22,234 nt of DNA from Methylophaga sp. (GTDB lineage: Bacteria > Pseudomonadota > Gammaproteobacteria > Nitrosococcales > Methylophagaceae): positions 1-22,234 of the forward strand of contig JABURN010000175.1 of the NCBI GenBank assembly GCA_014762585.1, written 5' to 3'. How positions within the stretch are numbered: the stretch's first letter is position 1; the number at the start of each line of letters is the position of its first letter. Below, piece by piece: positions 1 through 8,823 of this stretch. Position numbers and translations under genes: made by a program. The notes under the pieces were generated by a model that saw nothing but the letters and a program-made list of their open reading frames with translations, did not search any database and had not been told where the DNA came from.

Positions 1-667
1 GCATATCTGCATTAACTACCGCAGTACCGTCTGCAGCCAGGCCCGCATAAATGGCACCTTTTTCTATCGCCACACCCGCTTCAGTACCAAAGCCTTCCAA
101 GTGTGCCGGTGCGATATTATTGATAACCGCGACATCGGGCTGAGCCATTTTGACCAACTGGGCAATTTCACCAGGATGGTTGGTGCCCATCTCAATTACG
201 GCGAACTTGTCCTCAGGATCCAGCCGGCACAGGGTCAATGGCACACCCAGATCATTGTTTAAATTACCCTGCGTGGATAACACCGGCCCCATCTGACGCA
301 AAATGGCGGTGACCATTTCCTTGACGCTGGTTTTGCCGTTACTGCCGGTAATTGCAAGCACCTTGGTACGATTTTGCTGCAACCAGGCACGCCCAATTTT
401 GGCAAAAGCCTGACGAACATTCTTGACCAGCAACTGCGGTAATGGATCATCACGATATTCTGATACCAGGGCCGCCACTGCACCGGCTTCCCTTGCCTGT
501 GCCAGAAAATCATGGCCGTCGACGCGCTCACCCTTGAGTGCGACAAACAGGTTGCCCTTTCTGATCTTGCGGGTATCAATCACAGCGCCGTGGACCTTTA
601 CCTCCCCCGCGCTGACTTCACAGCCCAGGAGACGACCCAGTTGTTCCAATGTCATCGACAAGGCCAT
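1..667 (-). CDS. murF: UDP-N-acetylmuramoyl-tripeptide--D-alanyl-D-alanine ligase MurF (3' end outside window)
   Basis: MurF adds the D-Ala-D-Ala dipeptide to UDP-MurNAc-tripeptide in the cytoplasm, the last step in making the soluble peptidoglycan precursor. The first 222 residues are visible and the rest lies beyond the left edge. They start MALSMTLEQLGRLLG and carry the Mur-ligase ATP-binding loop AITGSNGKTSVKEM around residues 106-120, followed by TQGNLNNDLGVPLT, which is typical of MurF. The ATG at 667 shares its A with the last base of the murE TAA (TAATG). A strong GGGAGG site lies inside the murE end, about six bases upstream, so the two genes should be translationally coupled. An internal Met at residue 5 is a less likely start. 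Position after murE fits the usual dcw order. Confidence 0.95.
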   Translation of the reverse strand, partial: MALSMTLEQLGRLLGCEVSAGEVKVHGAVIDTRKIRKGNLFVALKGERVDGHDFLAQAREAGAVAALVSEYRDDPLPQLLVKNVRQAFAKIGRAWLQQNRTKVLAITGSNGKTSVKEMVTAILRQMGPVLSTQGNLNNDLGVPLTLCRLDPEDKFAVIEMGTNHPGEIAQLVKMAQPDVAVINNIAPAHLEGFGTEAGVAIEKGAIYAGLAADGTAVVNADM

Positions 668-2208
668 TAATGACCTCCCATGACGTTGTAAACACCGTTA
701 CGTAAATCACCCAGCACGTCACTGACAATCAGGGTGTCGCTGAATGGATATTTAATGTGTTCAATCTCCTGATAGGCTTCATGGCCCTTACCGGCCACCA
801 GCACGATATCCTTGGGTGTAGCGTGCGATAGCGCGTAAACAATCGCCGCCTTGCGGTCCAGTTCAACGCGGATATTCTCCGGCTGACGGCAGCCAGCCAG
901 AATGTCGTCAATAATGGACTGATGGTTTTCGGTGCGTGGGTTATCGTCAGTAATGACGACACGGTCGGCCTCGGCTTCTGCAATCTGCCCCATCAGCGGA
1001 CGTTTACCTTTGTCCCTATCACCGCCACAGCCAAATACACACCAGAGCTGACCGTCTTGTGGCAGGTGACTGCGCAGCGTTTTCAATGCCTGCTCAAGGG
1101 CATCCGGCGTGTGGGCATAATCGATAACCACGCAGGGTTGTCCTTCAAGACCATGCGCTTCCATCCGGCCGGACACGGCATGGCAATGTCGAAGCGCTTC
1201 ACGGGCTTGATTGTCATCAAAGCCAATCAGCTTCATCACAGCCAGTGTGGCAAGCAGGTTGTCGACGTTAAAACGCCCCATCACCGGTAGCTGGATAGCC
1301 TGTTTGGTTTTATTAATGCTCAAATCAAAAGCCACGCCATCACGGCGGCATTCAATCAGACTGGCACTGATATCAGCCTCACCACTGCTGCTGTAGGTGA
1401 GCAATTCAATGTCATCGCGCAGTGCGTGTTTAACCTGCAGGCCGAAATCATCGTCGATATTGAGCACCACCTGACTGACCGAAGTCATTTCAAACAGCTT
1501 CTGCTTGGCTGCAGCGTACTGTTCCATGGTTTCGTGATAGTCCAGATGATCACGGCTCAGATTAGTCAGTACCGCGAGATTGACATCCACACTGTTGAGC
1601 CTGCCCTGCACCAGAGCATGAGATGAAGCTTCCAGCGCTACATAACGACAGCCTTCCAGTTCAAATCCGGCCAGCAGCCGTTGCATTGAAACCGGATCGG
1701 GTGTGGTCATACCGGTCAGTTCCAGATCGCTGATGCGCCCGGCGCCCATGGTGCCGATGACACCACAGGGCTCACCACTGGCTTCCAGCGCCTGTGCCAC
1801 AAACTGGCTGACAGAGGTTTTACCATTGGTACCGGTCACGGCAATAACCGTCATATGTTCTGAAGGATGTTCATAAAATCGTGCTGCGATAAAACCGGCC
1901 TGTTTCGCCAGGTCTTTAACCGGATAGGCCGTCACCACGGCTTCATCCAGCATCGCTTTCTCGATGTCAGTAAGCGGTTGACTGGCATCAATCAATACGG
2001 CGAAGCTGCCTTTATCCAGTGCCTGATGCAGGTGTCTCTCTCGCTCGGCGGGCAGTTTTGCCAATGCCAGGAACAAACAACCGGCGGTAACTCGCCGGCT
2101 GTCCATGCTGATATCACTCAGCATGCATTCCTGAAGTTCGACATCGTCGGCTACCCAATCCTGCAGCAGCCAGGTCAGAGATTGTTTTTTCACGATTGAT
2201 GTCATCAT
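667..2208 (-). CDS. murE: UDP-N-acetylmuramoyl-L-alanyl-D-glutamate--2,6-diaminopimelate ligase MurE
   Basis: MurE adds the third amino acid of the peptidoglycan stem peptide in the cytoplasm. The product has 513 residues, close to the family's usual 490-500. The ATP loop GTNGKTS is at 126-132. A lysine at about 235 (YAAAK) matches the one that is carbamylated in Mur ligases. DNPR at 422-425 is the motif that binds meso-diaminopimelate, so this enzyme is predicted to add meso-DAP rather than lysine, giving Gram-negative type peptidoglycan. The start overlaps the end of ftsI: two ATGs lie in tandem, at 2208 and 2205, and the ftsI TGA lies across them. Either Met could be used, because no strong ribosome site separates them. 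Its TAA overlaps the murF ATG by one base. Confidence 0.96.
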   Translation of the reverse strand: MMTSIVKKQSLTWLLQDWVADDVELQECMLSDISMDSRRVTAGCLFLALAKLPAERERHLHQALDKGSFAVLIDASQPLTDIEKAMLDEAVVTAYPVKDLAKQAGFIAARFYEHPSEHMTVIAVTGTNGKTSVSQFVAQALEASGEPCGVIGTMGAGRISDLELTGMTTPDPVSMQRLLAGFELEGCRYVALEASSHALVQGRLNSVDVNLAVLTNLSRDHLDYHETMEQYAAAKQKLFEMTSVSQVVLNIDDDFGLQVKHALRDDIELLTYSSSGEADISASLIECRRDGVAFDLSINKTKQAIQLPVMGRFNVDNLLATLAVMKLIGFDDNQAREALRHCHAVSGRMEAHGLEGQPCVVIDYAHTPDALEQALKTLRSHLPQDGQLWCVFGCGGDRDKGKRPLMGQIAEAEADRVVITDDNPRTENHQSIIDDILAGCRQPENIRVELDRKAAIVYALSHATPKDIVLVAGKGHEAYQEIEHIKYPFSDTLIVSDVLGDLRNGVYNVMGGH

Positions 2209-3911
2209 TTGTGGGCCACCTGCATTTGCGTCATCGGTAATGCATCCGGTGCGATGTTGAGCAGTCGCATGGCGCCGGTCATGACTTCAGCAAAGACCGG
2301 AGCAGCAACTGCACCGCCGTAATATTCCTCACCACGGGGTTCGTCCACCATGACCACCATCGCCAGGCGCGGGGCACTGGCGGGAATAATCCCTGCAAAT
2401 ACGGATTGATAACGTTTATCAGCGTAGCCGCCGCTGATTGATTTCTTCGCGGTACCGGTTTTACCGGCGACCCGATAGTTGGCCACGGCTGCACGGGTCG
2501 CCGTTCCACCTGGCTCAACCACTTTTTCCATCATCGCCATTACCTGATGCATCAGGTCGGCGGCAAACATGCGACGCCCTTTCGGGGTCTCACCATGTTT
2601 GACAAAAGTCACCGGCTTTAATATGCCGCCGCTGCCCAGAACGCTGTAGGCTCTTGCCAGTTGCAGTGCTGAGGTTGACAGGCCATAGCCGAAAGCCATG
2701 GTGGCGCGATCCAGTGTGCGCCAGGACTGTGGATCCGGCATCGTGCCCATCACTTCACCCGGGAAGTAGGCACCGGTCGCTTCACCCAGGCCGAAGCGGG
2801 CAAAATCCTGCCATAACACCTGTGGGTCCAGTTCCAAAGCAATCTTGGTCGCGCCGATATTGCTCGACTTCTGAATCAAGGTAGCCAGATCAATTTCACC
2901 GTAATCACGGAAATCACGAATCGGATGACCGCTGACCCGGAACACACCCGGATGGGTATTGATGATTGAGCTCAGGTCGAATTTGCCGGACTTGATGCCA
3001 CTCGCCACGGTAAACGGTTTAACGGTAGAACCAGGTTCAAACAAGTCGGTGACCGCGCGGTTGCGGTAATGACTGGGCTCCAGACCTTCACGGTTATTAG
3101 GGTTGAATGAGGGCTGATTGACCATCGCCAGCACTTCGCCGCTCTGGATATCCAGCACAACCGCAGTACCCGCCTTGGCTTTATGTTCATCGACCGCGTT
3201 TTTCAATGCCTGAAAGGCCAGATGCTGCAAGCGCAGGTCAATACTGAGCTGAATGTTTTCACCCGCCTTGGCAGGACGAATCAACTCGCCGCCCTCGACA
3301 AAGTTACCCTTACTGTCACGCACCATGCGTTTCAGTCCGGAGCGCCCGGTCAGTACGGCATCGTAAGTGAGTTCCAGACCTTCCTGACCGATATCATCAA
3401 TATTGGTAAAGCCAAGCATATGCGCTGTGACTTCCCCTGCCGGATAGTAGCGTTTGTATTCACGCTGCAGATAGACGCCATGAATGCCCAGAGCTTTGAC
3501 ACTCTGAGCCAGTTCCGGTGTGACCCGGCGCTTGAGATATATGAACTCACGTGACTGATTGCCGTTGATCTTGTCACGAACGGTACTGGTCGACAGATTC
3601 AACTTGTCAGCGAGTTGCGCCAGTTTGGGATGATCAGCCGGCACATCCTGCGGGTTGAGCCAGATTGAGTGCACCGGCGTGCTGATAGCCAGCGGCTCAG
3701 CATTGCGATCCAGGATCATGCCCCGGTGAGCGACTACCGGTACCTGACGCAAATGACGGGCATCACCCTGGTTACGCAGGAATTCCGGATTCAGGATCTG
3801 AATATCAGCCAAGCGCCAGCACAAGCCCAGAGCGAACAGGATGAACATCACCCTGACCAGGTTCAGGCGCCAGAGCCCGACTTGCTGATGACTGACGCGT
3901 GCCGCACTCAT
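2205..3911 (-). CDS. ftsI: Penicillin-binding protein 3, septal transpeptidase FtsI
   Basis: FtsI crosslinks peptidoglycan at the division septum as part of the divisome with FtsW, FtsL, FtsB and FtsQ. The 568-residue protein has a short cytoplasmic N-terminus and one membrane segment (about 18-36). A periplasmic dimerisation domain with the HRGMILDRN box (62-70) follows, then the transpeptidase domain. The three active-site motifs are intact: S295-T-V-K298 with the catalytic serine, S349-S-N351, and K484-T-G486. The length matches E. coli FtsI (588). The ATG overlaps the ftsL stop as ATGA, which suggests translational coupling. There is no sign of truncation. A paralogous class B PBP such as PBP2 is excluded by the dcw position and the SSN motif context. 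Confidence 0.97.
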   Translation of the reverse strand: MSAARVSHQQVGLWRLNLVRVMFILFALGLCWRLADIQILNPEFLRNQGDARHLRQVPVVAHRGMILDRNAEPLAISTPVHSIWLNPQDVPADHPKLAQLADKLNLSTSTVRDKINGNQSREFIYLKRRVTPELAQSVKALGIHGVYLQREYKRYYPAGEVTAHMLGFTNIDDIGQEGLELTYDAVLTGRSGLKRMVRDSKGNFVEGGELIRPAKAGENIQLSIDLRLQHLAFQALKNAVDEHKAKAGTAVVLDIQSGEVLAMVNQPSFNPNNREGLEPSHYRNRAVTDLFEPGSTVKPFTVASGIKSGKFDLSSIINTHPGVFRVSGHPIRDFRDYGEIDLATLIQKSSNIGATKIALELDPQVLWQDFARFGLGEATGAYFPGEVMGTMPDPQSWRTLDRATMAFGYGLSTSALQLARAYSVLGSGGILKPVTFVKHGETPKGRRMFAADLMHQVMAMMEKVVEPGGTATRAAVANYRVAGKTGTAKKSISGGYADKRYQSVFAGIIPASAPRLAMVVMVDEPRGEEYYGGAVAAPVFAEVMTGAMRLLNIAPDALPMTQMQVAHK

Positions 3912-4201
3912 CGTTTGATCACCACGGTCATATCGGCGCTGGGCACGATCATATTAAGACGGGTTCTGGCCTGTTGTTCAACACGGCTTGGGCTGCCCCA
4001 GGTACTTTGTTCAAGCAGCAGGCGACCCCATTCTTCATTGAGCAGATCACGCTGTTTCTCCAGTTTCTGCAGCTGGATGAATTCATTCCTGTTGAGATGC
4101 TTGGAATAGATCACGCCCACGGCAGAAATGATCACCAGAATGACCATCACCAGCATCGGCATATCGATATGCACCTGTTCCAGATATGGCTTCAACTTCA
4201 T
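3908..4201 (-). CDS. ftsL: Cell division protein FtsL
   Basis: FtsL is a small bitopic inner-membrane protein that joins FtsB and FtsQ and helps activate the FtsWI synthase at the septum. The 97-residue product has one hydrophobic segment (about 14-33), with a short N-terminal tail inside the cell. A periplasmic, leucine-rich coiled-coil stretch (about 38-65, containing [20 protein letters not shown]) follows. FtsL sequences are poorly conserved, so the call rests on length, topology and the slot between rsmH and ftsI. The ATG overlaps the rsmH TGA by four bases, and its own TGA overlaps the ftsI ATG in the same way. Confidence 0.92.
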   Translation of the reverse strand: MKLKPYLEQVHIDMPMLVMVILVIISAVGVIYSKHLNRNEFIQLQKLEKQRDLLNEEWGRLLLEQSTWGSPSRVEQQARTRLNMIVPSADMTVVIKR

Positions 4202-5136
4202 GCCAGCTTCTCCGCCACACGCAATATTGCGCTGCGTGCTCTGGGGTTAACAGCCAGCTCTGCATCACCGGCTTTAATGGCCTTACCAATAATTTTCAGG
4301 CGATGATTGAGTTGATCGACAGTAACCGGAAAGTGTGAGGGCAAATCATCGCCCCGGGCTTCATCGCGGAAAAAGCGTTTAACGATACGATCTTCGAGAG
4401 AGTGGAAACTGATCACCACCAGGCGGCCGCCGACAGCCAGCACATCCAGGGCCTGTTCGAGGGCCTGACGCAGCTCTTCCAACTCATTATTAATATAGAT
4501 ACGTATTGCCTGGAAAGTGCGGGTTGCCGGATGTTTATTCTTTTCCCGCGAAGGACTGGCCTTATCCACCAGCTCAGCCAGCTGTTTAGTGGTGGTAATC
4601 GGATTGTCATCACGACTCTCGACAATGGCACGCGCTATGCGTTTGCTGTAACGCTCCTCACCCAGTGTTTTGAGCACATGGGCGATATCATTCATCTCTG
4701 CGGTGGCCAGCCATTCAGCGGCACTGATACCGGCCTCGGGGTTCATCCGCATATCCAGCGGACCGTCTTTGTAAAAACTGAAACCCCGCCCGGCGTCATC
4801 GAGTTGAGGTGAGGACACACCGATATCCATCAGAATGCCGTCAATCTGGTTTTGCCACAAACGGGCGTGGACCGCGCCAGCGAGTTCAGAAAAGGCGCAG
4901 TGTTCAATAGCAAAGCGGGGATCGTCAGCGGCCAGCTTTCTGCCGCTGGCAACAGCCTGCGGATCACGGTCCAGCCCCAGCAGACGGCCGTTTTCAGAGA
5001 GTTGAGCCAGAATTGCGCGGCTATGACCACCACGGCCAAAAGTGGCGTCGAGGTATTTACCGTCGGCTTTCACAGACAGGGCGTCGAGGGTCTCGTCCAG
5101 CAAGACTGGCAGATGTTCCGAGTGGATCTCAGTCAT
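4198..5136 (-). CDS. rsmH: 16S rRNA (cytosine(1402)-N(4))-methyltransferase RsmH (MraW)
   Basis: RsmH methylates N4 of C1402 in the decoding centre of 16S rRNA, using S-adenosylmethionine. RsmI, encoded at 16164-17012 in this window, modifies the same nucleotide at the ribose. The product has 312 residues, the usual size. The opening [14 protein letters not shown] and the SAM-binding glycine loop [14 protein letters not shown] (around 31-44) are typical. Further hallmarks are [34 protein letters not shown] and [15 protein letters not shown]. The ATG at 5136 lies 9 bases after the mraZ TAG, with a GGGCGGA ribosome site that overlaps the mraZ stop region. It is second in the dcw operon. Confidence 0.97.
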   Translation of the reverse strand: MTEIHSEHLPVLLDETLDALSVKADGKYLDATFGRGGHSRAILAQLSENGRLLGLDRDPQAVASGRKLAADDPRFAIEHCAFSELAGAVHARLWQNQIDGILMDIGVSSPQLDDAGRGFSFYKDGPLDMRMNPEAGISAAEWLATAEMNDIAHVLKTLGEERYSKRIARAIVESRDDNPITTTKQLAELVDKASPSREKNKHPATRTFQAIRIYINNELEELRQALEQALDVLAVGGRLVVISFHSLEDRIVKRFFRDEARGDDLPSHFPVTVDQLNHRLKIIGKAIKAGDAELAVNPRARSAILRVAEKLA

Positions 5137-5145
5137 AATTCCGCC

Positions 5146-5598
5146 CTATATCGACAGGCTTTCTAGTTCAGCCGTTAGATTCTCGTCAAACTTCTCTTCC
5201 AGACAGTCATCCATGAGTTCATTCCAAGTTTGCTCATTCCAGAGTTCAAACTTGTTGCCTTGCCCGGTCATCACCATGCTCTTATCAAGCCCGGCGAATT
5301 CACGCAGTTTGGCCGGCAGCAAAATACGACCATTACCATCCATTTCACATTCAGTGGCATTACCGAGCAGCATTCTTTTCAAACGACGGACTTGAGGATT
5401 CAAACTGGGGAGCGCAGTGAGTTTTTGTTCAACTAATTCCCATTCGGGCAGTGGATATAACTGCAGGCAGTGGTCGGAGTGATCAATGGTGACAATCAGA
5501 CGACCTTCGCAACAGACGTCAAGATGCTTGCGGAACTTGGCTGGTATCGCCATCCGCCCTTTGGCATCCAGATTGAATGTTGCCACGCCTCGAAACAC
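5146..5598 (-). CDS. mraZ: Transcriptional regulator MraZ
   Basis: MraZ is a DNA-binding protein of the AbrB/SpoVT fold that represses its own dcw operon in E. coli. The 150-residue product has two tandem repeats of that fold. The first opens with FRGVATFNLDAKGRMAIPAKFR, given here in part as FRGVATFNLDAKGR, and the second contains ECEMDGNGRILLPAKLR. Length and spacing match the family. The start is a GTG at 5598, fixed by the conserved N-terminus MFRG and by a GAGGG ribosome site about ten bases upstream. It is the first gene of the minus-strand cluster, downstream of a sigma70-type promoter and of 10-bp repeats that resemble its own operator. Confidence 0.96.
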   Translation of the reverse strand: MFRGVATFNLDAKGRMAIPAKFRKHLDVCCEGRLIVTIDHSDHCLQLYPLPEWELVEQKLTALPSLNPQVRRLKRMLLGNATECEMDGNGRILLPAKLREFAGLDKSMVMTGQGNKFELWNEQTWNELMDDCLEEKFDENLTAELESLSI

Positions 5599-5620
5599 TT
5601 GCCGCCCTCAAAAAAATTGA

Positions 5621-5647
5621 TCCACTTAGATCCACTTTTCCCCACTT
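5621..5647 (-). promoter_or_regulatory. Probable MraZ operator: three direct repeats at 10-bp spacing
   Basis: Read on the minus strand, the motif AAGTGGR occurs three times at exactly 10-bp intervals (5641-5647, 5631-5637, 5621-5627), once as AAGTGGG and twice as AAGTGGA. E. coli MraZ is known to bind TGGGN direct repeats separated by 5 bp, the same period and core. The array starts at about the predicted transcription start of the mraZ promoter, so binding would block initiation or escape. Only one of the three repeats has the full TGGG core. Confidence 0.8.
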
Positions 5648-5653
5648 GTCGAC

Positions 5654-5682
5654 ACTATAGGATTGCAAATGCATGAAGTCAA
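5654..5682 (-). promoter_or_regulatory. Sigma70-type promoter of mraZ and the dcw cluster
   Basis: On the minus strand a TTGACT -35 box (5677-5682) is separated by exactly 17 bp from a TATAGT -10 box (5654-5659). Both are close to consensus. Transcription should start near 5647, giving an mraZ leader of about 50 bases that contains the MraZ-like repeats. Confidence 0.8.
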
Positions 5683-6045
5683 GCATCTGAATCAACAAAA
5701 TCCTCTTTTTATGACAAGGACTTAGCGGCATTTGGTAAAAGTGGGAGAAAAGCCCGTGAAGGTCGTGTCAAGGACATGTTCTTTATCAAAACTGTGGCTA
5801 TGGAACTTAAAGTAAATTCTAGAAGTGAAGGCTTTGTTGTAAAAACGTCAACGTAGTGTTTCATCACTGATTCATTCAGACAGTCGAAAAAAAGCCTGAG
5901 CTATCTACCATCAATGAAGAATTTCAGCCGGCGATTATACCTGCCAAGCCTGTCAGATTGTGATTTCTCAAATACGACTGAGCTGGCTGCTTGCTTTTTA
6001 TTTCGCTTATTTTCAAATCGGACTGGTAAATTCCGATAAAAGGCA

Positions 6046-6051
6046 TATACT
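6046..6051 (+). promoter_or_regulatory. Candidate -10 element for the cox operon
   Basis: TATACT at 6046-6051 is a good -10 hexamer about 75 bases before coxB, in an AT-rich stretch. There is no good -35 box 16-18 bp upstream (the bases there read CTGGTA), so this promoter would be weak or activator-dependent. This is a guess from one hexamer. Confidence 0.3.
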
Positions 6052-6125
6052 TGATTCTTAAGAGCAAATTATTTTTGCAGCGTGAACGCCAATGATGGCT
6101 TCACCCTCGATGCAAGGAGAGTGCT

Positions 6126-7238
6126 ATGTGCCGACGACTGCATCTTTTCTGTCTCGCTCTTGTTCTGCCCGCGCCGCTCCTGGCGCTGGAATTCAACATG
6201 CCTACTGGTGTGACCGACACCAGTCAATCCGTTTTCAACCTGCACATGACGATTTTCTATATCTGCCTGGCAATAGCCGTGGTGGTTTTCGGCGTCATGA
6301 TGTGGTCGATATATCATCATCGAAAGTCGCGAGGGCATGAGGCGGCCCAGTTCCATGGCAATATTCTGGTTGAAGTCATCTGGACCACCATTCCTTTCCT
6401 GATTCTGGTGGCCATCGCTATCCCCTCCACCATTACCCTCGGTGATCTCTATGACGCCAGTGAGTCGGATATCGATATTCAGGTCACGGGTCATCAGTGG
6501 AAGTGGCATTACAAATACATCGGTGAAGATGTCGACTTTTTCAGCGTGCTGGCAACGCCACGTGAAGAGATCGAAAACCGCAAAAAGAAAAACCCCAACT
6601 ACCTGCTGGAAGTAGATAACCCCGTTGTCGTGCCGGTTCACAAAAAAGTCCGCTTTTTATTTACTTCCAATGATGTGATTCATGCCTGGTGGGTGCCGGA
6701 TCTGGCAATCAAAAAAGATGCGATTCCGGGCTTTATCAACGAGTCATGGACCCGCATCAAGGAACCCGGTGTGTATCGGGGGCAATGTGCTGAACTCTGC
6801 GGCAAACATCATGCTTTCATGCCGATTGAAGTGAAAGCCGTCTCCGAGTCGGAATATGAAACCTGGCTGGCCGACCAGAAAGCCGCGCAGCAAGCCGCTG
6901 TCGCTGCTGCTGACAAAGACTGGAGCCTGGAAGAGCTGGTCAATACCGGTGCCACGGTCTACGAGAAAAACTGTGCTGCCTGTCACCAGGCGGATGGCTC
7001 CGGTATGCCGCCGACATTCCCGGCGCTGGACGGTAGCAGCATCGTTCAGGGTGAAAAACTGGAGCATATGAAGATCGTGACCAACGGCCGGGTGGAGAAA
7101 GGCATGCCGGCTTTCGGCAAACAACTCACCGCCGTCGATATTGCAGCAGTCATCACCTTTGAACGCAACAGTTGGGGCAACAAGACCGGTGATAGGGTCA
7201 CCCCTGCCGAAATACAGGACCTGATGGATAAACAGTGA
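6126..7238 (+). CDS. coxB: Cytochrome c oxidase subunit II with fused C-terminal cytochrome c domain
   Basis: CoxB accepts electrons through its dinuclear CuA centre and passes them to heme a in subunit I. The 370-residue product has a signal peptide (about 1-20), two membrane helices (about 42-62 and 82-104) and a periplasmic cupredoxin domain. The CuA ligands are all present: H186, C221, E223, C225, H229 and M232, in CAELCGKHHAFM. Beyond the usual end of subunit II lies a class I cytochrome c domain (about 268-369) with the heme site CAACH (283-287). The likely axial methionine is in GMPAF (M327). This extra heme is the caa3-type arrangement, also seen in some Gammaproteobacteria. An AAGGAGA ribosome site precedes the ATG. 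It is the first gene of the oxidase operon. Confidence 0.96.
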   Translation: MCRRLHLFCLALVLPAPLLALEFNMPTGVTDTSQSVFNLHMTIFYICLAIAVVVFGVMMWSIYHHRKSRGHEAAQFHGNILVEVIWTTIPFLILVAIAIPSTITLGDLYDASESDIDIQVTGHQWKWHYKYIGEDVDFFSVLATPREEIENRKKKNPNYLLEVDNPVVVPVHKKVRFLFTSNDVIHAWWVPDLAIKKDAIPGFINESWTRIKEPGVYRGQCAELCGKHHAFMPIEVKAVSESEYETWLADQKAAQQAAVAAADKDWSLEELVNTGATVYEKNCAACHQADGSGMPPTFPALDGSSIVQGEKLEHMKIVTNGRVEKGMPAFGKQLTAVDIAAVITFERNSWGNKTGDRVTPAEIQDLMDKQ

Positions 7239-7245
7239 GGTCGTT

Positions 7246-8823
7246 ATGAGCGCACACGCAGAGACGATGCATCACGGACCAGCCAAGGGCTTTAGCCGCT
7301 GGATACTGACCACCAACCACAAGGATATCGGGACACTGTATCTGGTATTCAGTCTGATCATGCTATTCATCGGCGGCACCATGGCCTTTGTGATTCGGGC
7401 GGAATTATTCCAGCCGGGCCTGCAATTGGTGATGCCGGAATTCTTCAACCAGATGACGACCATGCATGGCCTTATCATGATATTCGGTGCCGTGATGCCG
7501 GCATTCGTCGGTCTCGCTAACTGGCAGGTGCCGCTGATGATAGGCGCCCCCGATATGGCCCTGCCACGGCTCAACAATTTCAGCTTCTGGATATTACCGT
7601 TTGCCTTTGCGATGTTGCTGTCGACATTATTCATGCCGGGCGGCGCGCCTGACTTTGGCTGGACTTTCTATGCGCCTTTATCGACCACTTATGCCCCGCC
7701 CAGTGTGACTTTCTTTGTGTTTGCCGTGCATATGATGGGGATTTCTTCGATTCTCGGCGCCATTAACGTCATCGTCACCATTTTCAATATGCGGGCACCG
7801 GGCATGAAAATGATGGATCTGCCGCTGTTCGTCTGGAGCTGGCTGATCACTGCCTTTCTGTTGATAGCGGTCATGCCGGTCCTGGCTGCGGTTGTAACTA
7901 TGGTGCTGATGGATGTGCATTTCGGCACCAGTTTCTTCAGTGCGGCCGGCGGTGGCGATCCGGTGCTGTTCCAGCATGTGTTCTGGTTCTTCGCGCATCC
8001 TGAGGTCTATATCATGGTGCTGCCGGCATTCGGCGTGATTTCAGAAATCATCCCCACTTTCGCCCGCAAACCCCTGTTTGGTTACCGGGCCATGGTGCTT
8101 GCCACGGTGGCTATCGCTTTCCTGTCTTTTATCGTCTGGGCTCACCATATGTTTACCGTTGGCATGCCGCTGGCGGGTGAACTGTTTTTCATGTACACCA
8201 CGATGCTGATAGCCGTGCCGACCGGGGTTAAGGTGTTTAACTGGATAAGCACCATGTTCAAAGGCTCGATGACCTTTGAAACACCGATGCTGTTTGCGAT
8301 TGCCTTTATCGTGCTGTTTACCATCGGTGGGCTGTCAGGCCTGATGCTTGCCATTGCGCCGGCTGACTTCCAGTATCACGACACCTATTTTGTCGTCGCT
8401 CACTTTCATTATGTGCTGGTACCCGGTTCTGTGTTTGGCATCATCGCTGCCGTCTATTACTGGCTGCCCAAGTGGAGCGGCAAAATGTATGACGAGAAAC
8501 TGGGGCAATGGCATTTCTGGCTGTCCTTTATCGGTGTCAACCTGACATTCTTCCCGATGCATTTTGTTGGTCTTGCCGGCATGCCAAGACGGATTCCCGA
8601 TTATGCCCTGCAATTTGCCGACTTTAATATGCTGACCAGTCTGGGGGCTTTCCTGTTTGGCACCACCCAGCTGCTGTTTGTTTATATCCTGATTAAAACC
8701 GTACGCAGTGGTAAAAAAGCTGAGCAATTGCCCTGGGAAGGTGCCCGCGGACTGGAATGGAGTGTGCCGACACCGGCCCCCTACCATACCTTTACCACCC
8801 CGCCGGATCTGGAGCGAAAATGA
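7246..8823 (+). CDS. coxA: Cytochrome c oxidase subunit I (aa3-type)
   Basis: CoxA is the catalytic proton-pumping subunit that reduces oxygen at the heme a3-CuB centre in the inner membrane. The 525-residue product has the usual 12 helices. Metal ligands are intact: H74 and H388 for heme a, H386 for heme a3, and H251, H300 and H301 for CuB. Y255 in HPEVY is the crosslinked tyrosine. Proton-channel residues also match type A1 oxidases: D103 (APDMALPR) for the D channel, E253 at its end, and K329 (PTGVKVF) for the K channel. The ATG lies 7 bases after the coxB stop, and the GAGGT ribosome site overlaps that stop. Its TGA overlaps the ctaG ATG. Confidence 0.98.
   Translation: MSAHAETMHHGPAKGFSRWILTTNHKDIGTLYLVFSLIMLFIGGTMAFVIRAELFQPGLQLVMPEFFNQMTTMHGLIMIFGAVMPAFVGLANWQVPLMIGAPDMALPRLNNFSFWILPFAFAMLLSTLFMPGGAPDFGWTFYAPLSTTYAPPSVTFFVFAVHMMGISSILGAINVIVTIFNMRAPGMKMMDLPLFVWSWLITAFLLIAVMPVLAAVVTMVLMDVHFGTSFFSAAGGGDPVLFQHVFWFFAHPEVYIMVLPAFGVISEIIPTFARKPLFGYRAMVLATVAIAFLSFIVWAHHMFTVGMPLAGELFFMYTTMLIAVPTGVKVFNWISTMFKGSMTFETPMLFAIAFIVLFTIGGLSGLMLAIAPADFQYHDTYFVVAHFHYVLVPGSVFGIIAAVYYWLPKWSGKMYDEKLGQWHFWLSFIGVNLTFFPMHFVGLAGMPRRIPDYALQFADFNMLTSLGAFLFGTTQLLFVYILIKTVRSGKKAEQLPWEGARGLEWSVPTPAPYHTFTTPPDLERK

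Larger units (their letters stand above)
5599..6125. other. Divergent intergenic region between mraZ and coxB
   Basis: These 527 bases separate the leftward dcw cluster from the rightward cox operon. The mraZ promoter and operator occupy 5621-5682. The rest is AT-richer than the flanking genes and has no convincing gene. A 26-codon frame from the ATG at 5776 has an AAGGA only one base before it and no recognisable product. A possible cox promoter is noted separately. I see no long inverted repeat or terminator. Confidence 0.6.

Noticed and set aside
5741..5746. GTGGGA on the plus strand, a possible extra MraZ site facing coxB
   Set aside because: It is a single copy with no 10-bp-spaced partner, so it does not resemble an MraZ operator.
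5776..5856. Short frame of about 26 codons in the mraZ-coxB gap (MFFIKTVAMELKVNSR...)
   Set aside because: The AAGGA lies only one base before the ATG, the peptide has no recognisable features, and the size is expected by chance in an AT-rich gap.
6069..6641. 190-codon minus-strand frame antisense to coxB
   Set aside because: It is a shadow frame: low-complexity His/Gln/Asp-rich translation, no ribosome site, and full overlap with the well-supported coxB.
7678..7998. Minus-strand frames antisense to coxA, rich in His and Gln
   Set aside because: This composition is what the reverse strand of hydrophobic membrane-protein codons gives. No homology or start signal was seen.
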